8,030 nt of DNA from JAJPJX01 sp964568355. GTDB lineage: Bacteria; Acidobacteriota; Terriglobia; Bryobacterales; Bryobacteraceae. The stretch is from NCBI GenBank assembly GCA_964568355.1, contig CAZMRK010000565.1, positions 1 to 8,030 on the forward strand, given 5' to 3'. A program made the position numbers and the translations under genes. A model generated the notes under the pieces. That model searched no databases, had not been told where the DNA came from, and saw only the letters and a list, made by a program, of their open reading frames with translations. Below, piece after piece: positions 1 through 5,945 of the stretch; the first letter of the stretch is position 1; each line of letters opens with the position of its first letter.

Positions 1-194
1 CAGGAAAACGCTTGATTGACGCCTTCCAGCGCAGTGAGCAGTGAGAACTGGCTGCTCAGCGTGATTTTCCAATAAAACAAGACCGTCGTGACAAGAAGGA
101 ACAGGACCCAGCGAGCATTCGCCCAGGCCGAGGAGCTAACAACGCGAAACAATTTGTTCCGCCTTTGTTGAAACCCTGGGAGGTCAGGAGTCAT
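1..194 (-). CDS. N-terminus of a probable YfhO-type membrane protein (partial, runs off left edge)
   Basis: Read on the minus strand from ATG at 194-192, the frame stays open for 64 codons to the window edge. An in-frame TAA sits immediately before the ATG, so the protein cannot start further upstream. Residues 1-27 are polar with several basic residues. They are followed by a hydrophobic segment (WVLFLLVTTVLFYWKI, about residues 29-44) that reads as a first transmembrane helix. After it comes an LLTALEGVNQAFS stretch that resembles the first extracytoplasmic loop of YfhO/GT-C-type membrane proteins. That family call rests on pattern memory over a short segment. No clear Shine-Dalgarno sequence precedes the ATG. 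The gene diverges from the YfhO-like gene starting at 455, which makes a shared role in surface glycan or lipid modification plausible. The remainder of the gene, to the left, is not visible. Confidence 0.6.
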   Translation of the reverse strand, partial: MTPDLPGFQQRRNKLFRVVSSSAWANARWVLFLLVTTVLFYWKITLSSQFSLLTALEGVNQAFS

Positions 195-246
195 TTAGTA
201 TATTCGATATAAAAGGTCTTCAAATATAAAATATAGTTGATTTCAG

Positions 247-267
247 GCCGGACGCGAGCAGTCCGGC
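247..267. repeat. Perfect 7-bp inverted repeat (hairpin or operator candidate)
   Basis: GCCGGAC at 247-253 and GTCCGGC at 261-267 are exact reverse complements separated by a 7-base spacer. It lies upstream of both divergent genes and has no T-tract on either side, so it is not a normal intrinsic terminator. It could be a regulator binding site or a 5' leader hairpin. A 7-bp GC-rich repeat can also occur by chance. Confidence 0.35.
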
Positions 268-442
268 TCCATAACGACGCCTGGATGTGAGATTGCGAAA
301 ATCCCATTGATTTCCTAAAGACCTATGAAGTCCTCAGTTCAACTACAACATCGTTGTCGTGGGGGAAGGGTACTGCCGGTCACGGCTGTTATGACTAATT
401 TCACGCCGCTGTCGCGCGATATTGGGATAATACCCTGAGTTG

Positions 443-448
443 AAGGAG
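443..448 (+). promoter_or_regulatory. Ribosome binding site deciding the start of the YfhO-like gene
   Basis: AAGGAG is followed by a 6-base spacer and then ATG at 455. An in-frame TTG at 440 would extend the protein by five residues, but it lies just in front of this Shine-Dalgarno sequence and has none of its own at the right distance. ATG 455 is therefore the better start. Confidence 0.7.
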
Positions 449-454
449 CCAGGC

Positions 455-2557
455 ATGCGACTGCGGAAGGTCACCGTACTTTCCCTTGTCTTCACCTACT
501 TGTTTTTTCTGGATTATCTGCCGCCGATCCGCAGAGTCCATCTCCCCTATGATCTGTTGGGGTATCACTATCCGCTCGCGGACTATCTATTCCAGGCGCT
601 GCGCCAGGGGCGCTTTCCGGAATGGGATCCGACGACGTATTGCGGGATCAGCTTCGTGGGCAACGTGCAGGCGGCGCTGTTCTATCCGGCTACCTGGCTG
701 GTGATGGCTGCGAATATCGGCCGTGCTTCGGTCTCTTACCAGAGCCTGCAGGATCTGGTATTCGCGCATGTCTGGCTGGCCTTCCTGTTCTGCTATCTCT
801 GGCTGCGCCAGCAGAAGCTTACGCAGCTTGCCTGTGTATTGGGCGGGGGGATTTTCGCCTTTAGCGGTTACCTGCTCATGCAATTGCAACATATGGGGGT
901 GGTGATCGCCTATGCCTGGATGCCATTCGGGTTGTGGGGAATCGAGCAGGCAGCCCAGGAGCGCCGGCTGCGACCCCTGTGGAAACTGGCCGTGGCGTCG
1001 GCGCTCTGCCTGCTGGGAGGTTATCCGCCCACGTGCTTTGTCTTTGTGGTGTGCGCCCTGGCCTACGCGCTGGGCCACGGCTGGCGAACGGCGGCGGGCG
1101 CGGTGTTCGCGATCAGTGCCTCGCTGGCGCTGGCGGCTGTGCAGTTGATGCCGGCACACGAGGCCAATGTCATGAAGGCTTTCGAGCCTCGCTACGGAAT
1201 CGGGATACGCCGTTCGGGCACGTTTCTCTCGTACCTGGTGCCCAACTATTTCGGCTTCGGCCTCAATCATCCGCCGAACGCGCACTACGCGGGCGAGTAC
1301 CTGTACCTGGGCGTCCCGGCCTTCCTGGGCCTTTTGTGGCTGGTGCGGTGCCGCTGCTGGCGCAGAATATTACCCGCTTTGGTCATGCTGGCGGCCACCT
1401 TGGTTGTGGTTACCAATCCATTCGCCATGGTTTGGAACGTGATTCAGCATTCGGAGCTGCTGGCCCAGATCTGCCGCGACTGGTACTTTCTAGCCGGCAT
1501 CACGCTGGCAGCGGCGCCCCTGGCCGCCATCGGCCTCGATCACCTGATCCGCCAGCCCCGTATGCCGCGCCCGCGCTGGTTCGTCTTCCTGCTGATCGGC
1601 CTGATGGCCGCATGGTCCGTGCGGCAGTTTGCGGTCTGGATTCCTTTGGGAACGGACTTCCCGGTCGGCTGGAAATCGCTTGCCGGGCCTGCTGTTACCT
1701 TCGTGCTCTTCTCCGCGGGCCTGTTTACGCTCTCCGGGACCAAGGGGCGCCTCCGTACGGCCCTGATGGCAGCCCTGCTGTTCACTATCGCGATCGATTA
1801 CAAGGTCTATGGAACCAGCAAGTGGTTCGATGCCGAAAAGGGCATACCGCACTACCTCTTCACCTCGCTCCCCGAGATGAAGTACGACGTCTACAGCCAG
1901 ATCCGCGTGCATCCGGAAGGGCGTATCGCGCTCGACCAGGTCGGCATCAGCCCGCTCGATCTGCGCCACTTTGGCCTCACCTCGCCGCAGGGTTTCGATC
2001 CTTTTCTGCCCACGCAGTACCAGCGCCTCATGAGCCGCATCGCACACTTTCGCACCAATTGGGACATCGACATGGATCCGAATGATGAGGCAGCGCTGCG
2101 CCTGCTGGGTGTTCGCTATTTCATCAGCGCGGAGGGCGCGCCTCTGTACGCTCGCCTCTCGGCCAACCCGGCTTATCGCCGGTTGGAGCCTTCCGATACG
2201 ATTCACAAGGTATTTGAGTTTCTGCGAGCCGAGCCGCCTTATCATTTCGATGCCGCAGAAGGAGCATCCGCGCTGCACGCCAGTCACTGGACTCCGGAGC
2301 ATCGAGAATTCGTCGTCAGCTCCGCGGCCGGCGGAAGCTTGCTACTGGCCGAACAATTCTTCCCGGGATGGAAAGCGGAGGTTGACGGCAGTCCCGCGCC
2401 CATCCTGCGGATGCACGACGCTTTTCAGTCGGTTCGCGTGCCGCCTGGTGAGCATCGCGTGTCCTTCCGCTTCCGCTCCGCGGGCCTTCGCATCGGAGCG
2501 CTGCTTTCTCTGCTCTCGCTGGGTGCGCTGGCGCTTTATCTTCGATTGACCCGATGA
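455..2557 (+). CDS. YfhO family (GT-C-like) multi-pass membrane protein
   Basis: The 700-residue protein has a cytoplasmic membrane core of many helices (about residues 7-450), including hydrophobic blocks near 8-22, 103-118, 126-146, 148-163, 178-205, 212-232, 285-297, 305-322, 346-362, 376-390, 411-427 and 435-448. The first periplasmic loop has the YfhO-type pattern: an Asp and a YHYP motif (33-40), then GRFPEWDPTTYCG (52-64) and NVQAALFYP (70-78). The soluble C-terminal part carries LLGVRYFIS (550-558), AEQFFPGWKAEVDG (632-645) and VPPGEHRVSFRF (662-673), typical of the YfhO tail, and ends in one last helix (about 679-696). Characterised family members act in lipid-linked sugar transfer to cell-wall polymers; the substrate here is unknown. 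The gene converges with the epimerase gene, with 18 bases between stops and no clear terminator. The family call is firm, the role inferred. Confidence 0.85.
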   Translation: MRLRKVTVLSLVFTYLFFLDYLPPIRRVHLPYDLLGYHYPLADYLFQALRQGRFPEWDPTTYCGISFVGNVQAALFYPATWLVMAANIGRASVSYQSLQDLVFAHVWLAFLFCYLWLRQQKLTQLACVLGGGIFAFSGYLLMQLQHMGVVIAYAWMPFGLWGIEQAAQERRLRPLWKLAVASALCLLGGYPPTCFVFVVCALAYALGHGWRTAAGAVFAISASLALAAVQLMPAHEANVMKAFEPRYGIGIRRSGTFLSYLVPNYFGFGLNHPPNAHYAGEYLYLGVPAFLGLLWLVRCRCWRRILPALVMLAATLVVVTNPFAMVWNVIQHSELLAQICRDWYFLAGITLAAAPLAAIGLDHLIRQPRMPRPRWFVFLLIGLMAAWSVRQFAVWIPLGTDFPVGWKSLAGPAVTFVLFSAGLFTLSGTKGRLRTALMAALLFTIAIDYKVYGTSKWFDAEKGIPHYLFTSLPEMKYDVYSQIRVHPEGRIALDQVGISPLDLRHFGLTSPQGFDPFLPTQYQRLMSRIAHFRTNWDIDMDPNDEAALRLLGVRYFISAEGAPLYARLSANPAYRRLEPSDTIHKVFEFLRAEPPYHFDAAEGASALHASHWTPEHREFVVSSAAGGSLLLAEQFFPGWKAEVDGSPAPILRMHDAFQSVRVPPGEHRVSFRFRSAGLRIGALLSLLSLGALALYLRLTR

Positions 2558-2575
2558 AGCGCCAGGTCTGGTATG

Positions 2576-3595
2576 CTACGCGGCCTGCCAGCGGATGCCG
2601 ACTCCCAGTTTCTTCTTGGCGTATTCCAGGCTGCGCTCGAGATCGGTCCTCTGCTGCTCCTTGAGCGCAGCCTCGAGGGCGGGGGACTGCTTGCCCGTCC
2701 CTCCGATCACCATGGGGCCGAGGTAGGGATGCCCTTTCTTGGCCAGAGCGACGAAGCGGGCAAATTCCCAGGAGGGCATGTCGCGGAAAGCCTGCCAAAA
2801 GTGCGGATCGAGATAAGGCAGGACCTGCGGCGGGCGCCCCGTGATGATCTCCAGTTGCATGGAAGCCTGGGGGCACAATTGGCGATAGCGTGCGATGAAG
2901 GCGTGGAAGTCCACCGAGCCGTCGCCCAGGGCGACCCATTGCGCGGCCGCGCCCTGCGGCACCTCAAACACCGCCGAATCGCGCACGTGCGTGGTGACCA
3001 CATACGGCGCCAGGATTTCGAGCGTGACGAGCGGGTCTTCGATCACCCACATCGGGTTGCCCGTATCCAGGCAGGAGCCGACGAAGTCCTTGCCGGATTC
3101 TTCGATGATGGTTTTGACTTCGCGGGCCTGCATATCGCCGGAGTGGTTTTCCAGAGCGATCCGCACGCCCAGGTCCAGCGCCTGGGAGCGCACGGAACGA
3201 AACAACTGGATGGTGTTCCGCATGTGTGCTTCCAGAGGCAACTTGCCGTGGCGGTCGGCGGCGGCCCCCATGTAGCAGCGCATGCTTTTTGCGCCGACGG
3301 CGTGCGCCACGCGCAGGCCGTTGAGCAGGTATTCCCGGGGATCGCCTTGTTTCGCGGCATTGTAGGAGGCCGAAGTGGAGCAGATGCAGCCCGTGCCGGC
3401 GTCAATTTCGACGCCGAGTCGGGAGGCATGGTCCTTTACCTTCTGCAAATGCGCCGGCTCCAGACTTTCGTAGTCACCCAGACTGGAAAGCTGGACGGTA
3501 TCGAGCTTGAGGCCGGCGGCGTAGTCGAGCAACTGGATCGCCTTCCATTCGAAGGCGCGGATGGAATAGCTGTCAAAGCCGAGCTTGATGCCCAT
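2576..3595 (-). CDS. Sugar phosphate isomerase/epimerase (AP endonuclease 2-type TIM barrel)
   Basis: This 339-residue cytoplasmic protein belongs to the xylose isomerase-like TIM-barrel family (AP_endonuc_2). Its likely metal-binding residues fall in the usual strand-end motifs: Glu149 in RIALENHSGD, Asp177 in SCLDTGNP, His203 in TTHVRDS and Glu249 in QLEIITG. A GLRVAHAVGAKSMRCY segment (93-108) fits an inner helix and strand. Relatives isomerise, epimerise or dehydrate sugars and inositols; the substrate cannot be read from this sequence. At 339 residues it is longer than many relatives (about 260-300), with a charged helical C-terminal tail (about 302-333). The ATG at 3595 is 9 bases after the stop of the MEMO gene, and its weak AGG ribosome binding site overlaps that stop codon (TAGGT). 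This implies co-transcription and possible translational coupling. Confidence 0.85.
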   Translation of the reverse strand: MGIKLGFDSYSIRAFEWKAIQLLDYAAGLKLDTVQLSSLGDYESLEPAHLQKVKDHASRLGVEIDAGTGCICSTSASYNAAKQGDPREYLLNGLRVAHAVGAKSMRCYMGAAADRHGKLPLEAHMRNTIQLFRSVRSQALDLGVRIALENHSGDMQAREVKTIIEESGKDFVGSCLDTGNPMWVIEDPLVTLEILAPYVVTTHVRDSAVFEVPQGAAAQWVALGDGSVDFHAFIARYRQLCPQASMQLEIITGRPPQVLPYLDPHFWQAFRDMPSWEFARFVALAKKGHPYLGPMVIGGTGKQSPALEAALKEQQRTDLERSLEYAKKKLGVGIRWQAA

Positions 3596-3604
3596 GTGGG
3601 TTAC

Positions 3605-4828
3605 CTATCTGTGGAATGAAAGTCCGGCGAAGCTGACCACGCTTTGCGGATCGATGTTCCATTGTTCATAGCGCAGCAGTTCTCCACCTGCCGGAACCGC
3701 CGCTTTGAGGAACGTATAGAGCGGTGCCGAGCCGCACCACTTGAGGTCGTCGCGAGTCTGCTGGAGCAGGTCCCAGAAACCATCGGTATCGCCGTTGAGG
3801 ATGCGATCGATCCGCCGGCGATCCTGTTCCGCGACTTCGGCCATGCGGCCGGTTCCGGCGGTGGCCTGGAACGGGTCGCGGTAGCGGCTGCCCATATGCG
3901 CCATGTCGATTCCCAAGACCCAGAAGAGCCGCTCGCCTTCGCGCGAGGCCAGTTCGCCCAAGGCTTCCAGGAAGCGCTGGACGCCTCCGGTATCCTCGGG
4001 TTTGCCGCCCACGTAGAGGCTCTGTGCGTAAGGTCCGCAGAGGATCGGCAGGATGCGGATGTCCGGGCCGTAGAGATGCTGGAGGAACAGGACTTGGAAC
4101 TCGATGGTGTGTTCGAAGGAGTGGCAGTAGTCTTCCATCACGGCCCCGTCGCCTGCGCGAGCCGCCAGCCAGTCCACCAGGGCCAGATCGGTGGGACTCT
4201 CGCCGAACGGGGTGACGAACGGCTTGCGGGTAAGGCCGAAGCGCTCCGGCTCCCCGTAATGCGAGGTGCCCAGGATGACGAAGGTACGGTCCTTGTACTC
4301 CGGACCCAACACCGCATAGGCCGCCTGGTAGGACTGCCAGCCGCCTTCCGGGCTGACGTGCGGCGCGGCGATACCGAAAAGCTTCCGGTCGGTGGCGTGG
4401 GCGCGGGTGCCGGCATGATCCATGTATCGCTCCATGGTTTCCCGCAGCGGCAGGAGTTCGTCCGGATAGGCGGAGCCGGCATGTGCCGGGCTGCGCCGTG
4501 GAGAGGTGGCGAAGGCTTGTTCGCGCTCCTGCTTCAGGCCGGCGAACGCCTGGTCTTCCAGAAAACCAGCGGAACTCAGGGCGCCGACCATCTGCTGCTC
4601 GATCTCTCCGACTTGCAGATCGCCGGTGATGCGCACCAGGAGCGAACGGAGATCGAGGTCGGTATTCTCGCCGTTGAACAGGCGCAGACATTCCACCAGA
4701 GGCGGCGGAATGATCAGCATCGCATCGGAGTAACGATAGGGGTCGCGGATGAACAGGCCGGGCCGGTCGGGAACCGGCGACGGCATGAAATCCAGGGTCA
4801 TCCGGAGACGGGGAAGCGGTTGTGCCAA
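3605..4828 (-). CDS. amrB: MEMO family protein, AmmeMemoRadiSam system protein B type, with N-terminal extension
   Basis: The 407-residue protein has a C-terminal MEMO domain (about residues 113-405), a fold related to class III extradiol dioxygenases. The expected metal-site residues are present: His157 in IAAPHVSP, His190 in GTSHYG, His311 in DMAHMG and Cys365 in CGSAPLY. EHTIEFQ (239-245) is also conserved. Residues 1-100 form an extra domain starting near RLRMTLDFMPSPV, with a small-helix pattern (PPLVECLRLFNG, IEQQMVGALSSAGFLED) that resembles a PqqD-like winged helix; that comparison is inference. The reaction of bacterial MEMO proteins is not established. They are often encoded with an AMMECR1-domain protein and a radical SAM enzyme, and neither is in this window. 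The start is TTG at 4828, with AGGA six bases upstream; ATG at 4801 is an alternative. The gene lies between the secreted-protein gene and the epimerase gene, in a probable operon. Confidence 0.85.
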   Translation of the reverse strand: MAQPLPRLRMTLDFMPSPVPDRPGLFIRDPYRYSDAMLIIPPPLVECLRLFNGENTDLDLRSLLVRITGDLQVGEIEQQMVGALSSAGFLEDQAFAGLKQEREQAFATSPRRSPAHAGSAYPDELLPLRETMERYMDHAGTRAHATDRKLFGIAAPHVSPEGGWQSYQAAYAVLGPEYKDRTFVILGTSHYGEPERFGLTRKPFVTPFGESPTDLALVDWLAARAGDGAVMEDYCHSFEHTIEFQVLFLQHLYGPDIRILPILCGPYAQSLYVGGKPEDTGGVQRFLEALGELASREGERLFWVLGIDMAHMGSRYRDPFQATAGTGRMAEVAEQDRRRIDRILNGDTDGFWDLLQQTRDDLKWCGSAPLYTFLKAAVPAGGELLRYEQWNIDPQSVVSFAGLSFHR

Positions 4829-4834
4829 CCTTCA

Positions 4835-4838
4835 TCCT
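4835..4838 (-). promoter_or_regulatory. Ribosome binding site supporting a TTG start for the MEMO gene
   Basis: On the minus strand AGGA is followed by six bases and then TTG at 4828-4826. The later in-frame ATG at 4801 has only a poor CCGG-like sequence before it and would cut off the first nine residues. Both readings keep the N-terminal domain. Confidence 0.45.
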
Positions 4839-4866
4839 ACCAGGATGGAGAAGACCCAGGAGTTCC

Positions 4867-5799
4867 TTATCGCCGGGGTCTGACGCGATGAGGACGGCCG
4901 ACCTCCATGTGCGCTCCCTGGATCAGTTGCTCCGCCTGGGCTTCCGGGATGGCAAGCGAAAGCGTGGTCACGTTGGCTGAAGTTCTGACGTCCAGGTTCT
5001 GGAGCAGGGCCGCGGCATCGGCTGCCTTCCCGGCCTGCTGGCTCTTGTACTGCGCCATGCTGGCGAAGAAGCGAATCACATCGGCCAGGGCAGTGGCATC
5101 CTGGCTGGTGCTGGAGACGGCTTCGGCGGAGAGCTGGACGTTCGACCCGAACTGTATGCCGCCGCTGGCCTGCTGGATCTTTTGCAGCACGTTTGCCGGG
5201 GCCGGCCCGGCAGTGCCCGAAGGCGGCCGCATCAGCCCGGGAGCCAGTGAGACGAACCAGGCCGATTGCACGCCGCTGAGCGCGTTGGCTTTCGACACCA
5301 GCACCGGATCAAGCGAAGCCGGAGCCATGCGCCGATCGATGGCGGCCTTGACCGAAACGGCATCACCGGCCACGGCCAGCGTGCCGTCGAGAAAGGCCAG
5401 CGACTGCGTGTTGTGCCCGTTGTTCAGGATCTGGACGCCCTGGTACAGCTCGGGCGTCTGGCCCTTGTCCTGGGCCGCCTGGAGTATGCGCGTCACATCA
5501 AAACTGCCGCGGATGATGGCCAGCCCGGCATGGGTTCCCGGCTGTCCGGTGGATGCGAACAGCACCTCCGTCAGATGCTGGCGCGGATCGAATCCGGTGG
5601 CCGAGGTCAGTTCCTCGAAGCCGCCAGGCTGCATCCGGGACAGCAGATATTGGCCGAACGGCGATGCCTTGGCCTGCTGGATATTGATGCCGGCCAGCAC
5701 CTTGGCGTCCGGCATGGCCAGGCTCATCAGTTGAGGGTCGGCTGCGCCCAGGATCCCGGAAAATACGCAGGCAGCCAAGCCCAGTAGCGGCAGTCTCAT
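4867..5799 (-). CDS. Secreted or periplasmic protein of unknown function
   Basis: I do not recognise this 310-residue protein. Residues 1-19 form a signal peptide: Met-Arg, a hydrophobic LPLLGLAACVFSGIL core, and a small-residue site at LGA/AD, so cleavage after Ala19 or Ala20 is likely. LAAC at 8-11 resembles a lipobox, but the hydrophobic stretch before the Cys is very short. The mature part has no further membrane helix. It begins with MSLAMPDAKVLAGINIQQ and ASPFGQYLLSRM, followed by short alternating strand-like and helical segments. An Ala/Gln-rich helical region lies at about 236-267, and the C-terminus is basic (GRPHRVRPRR). The start at 5799 is set by GGAGG five bases upstream; the frame is open to 5934, but the upstream part lacks a signal sequence or ribosome binding site. 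It is first in a likely three-gene unit, 38 bases before the MEMO gene, so a shared process is possible but undefined. Confidence 0.75.
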   Translation of the reverse strand: MRLPLLGLAACVFSGILGAADPQLMSLAMPDAKVLAGINIQQAKASPFGQYLLSRMQPGGFEELTSATGFDPRQHLTEVLFASTGQPGTHAGLAIIRGSFDVTRILQAAQDKGQTPELYQGVQILNNGHNTQSLAFLDGTLAVAGDAVSVKAAIDRRMAPASLDPVLVSKANALSGVQSAWFVSLAPGLMRPPSGTAGPAPANVLQKIQQASGGIQFGSNVQLSAEAVSSTSQDATALADVIRFFASMAQYKSQQAGKAADAAALLQNLDVRTSANVTTLSLAIPEAQAEQLIQGAHMEVGRPHRVRPRR

Positions 5800-5804
5800 T
5801 GGGG

Positions 5805-5809
5805 CCTCC
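5805..5809 (-). promoter_or_regulatory. Strong ribosome binding site of the secreted-protein gene
   Basis: GGAGG on the minus strand is followed by a 5-base spacer (CCCCA) and ATG at 5799. This places the start directly before the signal peptide and argues against the longer frame starting at 5934. Confidence 0.75.
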
Positions 5810-5817
5810 AGTTTGCT

Positions 5818-5844
5818 AAACGCGCAATGCGTCCCAAAAGTTCC
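5818..5844 (-). promoter_or_regulatory. Candidate ECF-sigma-type promoter (weak)
   Basis: On the minus strand GGAAC (5844-5840) and CGTTT (5822-5818) are separated by 17 bases, which matches the general GGAAC-N16/17-CGT layout of many extracytoplasmic-function sigma promoters. Transcription would begin near 5811, leaving a very short leader that still includes the GGAGG site. Short motifs of this kind occur by chance. The support is that it sits in the only sizeable gap of the minus-strand block, in front of an exported protein. Confidence 0.2.
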
Positions 5845-5918
5845 CGAAAGCCGGCGACCGGGTGATTCGGTTAAATGCCTGCAACGCGCGGCAACCGTGT
5901 CCCCGCATTTTAACCATG

Positions 5919-5945
5919 AGGAAGCGGACTTCACGGTCGCTTCCT
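5919..5945 (-). repeat. 8-bp inverted repeat at the end of the RibBA gene (possible terminator or 3' hairpin)
   Basis: AGGAAGCG and CGCTTCCT form a perfect 8-bp stem with an 11-base loop. On the minus strand the first arm starts at the last base of the RibBA stop codon (TAA, 5947-5945). The sequence after the stem is CATGGTTAAAATG rather than a run of T, so it is not a textbook intrinsic terminator. It could still end transcription weakly or protect the 3' end of the message. Confidence 0.4.

Larger units (their letters stand above)
195..454. promoter_or_regulatory. Divergent intergenic region with AT-rich core
   Basis: This 260-base gap separates two divergently transcribed genes and must hold the promoters of both unless they are read through from elsewhere. 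Bases of about 195-245 are strikingly AT-rich against the GC-rich coding background, with TATATT/TATACT-like boxes on the minus strand, consistent with the promoter of the leftward gene. On the rightward side the best -10-like boxes are TATGAC at 390-395, preceded by an extended TG, and GATAAT at 426-431. Neither has a convincing -35. I can support a promoter region but not exact promoters. A perfect inverted repeat lies at 247-267. Confidence 0.45.

Noticed and set aside
325..438. 37-codon open frame upstream of the YfhO-like gene, possible leader peptide
   Set aside because: It ends 16 bases before the next start but has no good ribosome binding site, no run of regulatory codons and no recognisable sequence. 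It is within the length expected by chance.
934..2085. 383-codon open frame on the plus strand inside the YfhO-like gene
   Set aside because: It is an alternative frame of a gene with clear family motifs from end to end. It is rich in Gly, Arg and Pro, as frame-shifted GC-rich DNA is.
2558..2575. Possible bidirectional terminator between the convergent genes
   Set aside because: CCAG-GT-CTGG at 2562-2571 has only a 4-bp stem with a 2-base loop and no T-tract, too small to support a terminator.
2573..3619. 348-codon open frame on the plus strand, antisense to the epimerase
   Set aside because: The minus-strand protein has all four expected metal ligands of the TIM-barrel family. The plus-strand translation has no coherent motif.
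3644..4891. 415-codon open frame on the plus strand, antisense to the MEMO gene
   Set aside because: The minus strand carries conserved MEMO metal-site motifs. The plus-strand frame shows no family pattern and is a coding shadow.
5800..5934. 45-residue N-terminal extension of the secreted protein (start at 5934)
   Set aside because: The extension would bury the signal peptide. A GGAGG ribosome binding site sits five bases before ATG 5799, and no such site supports 5934.
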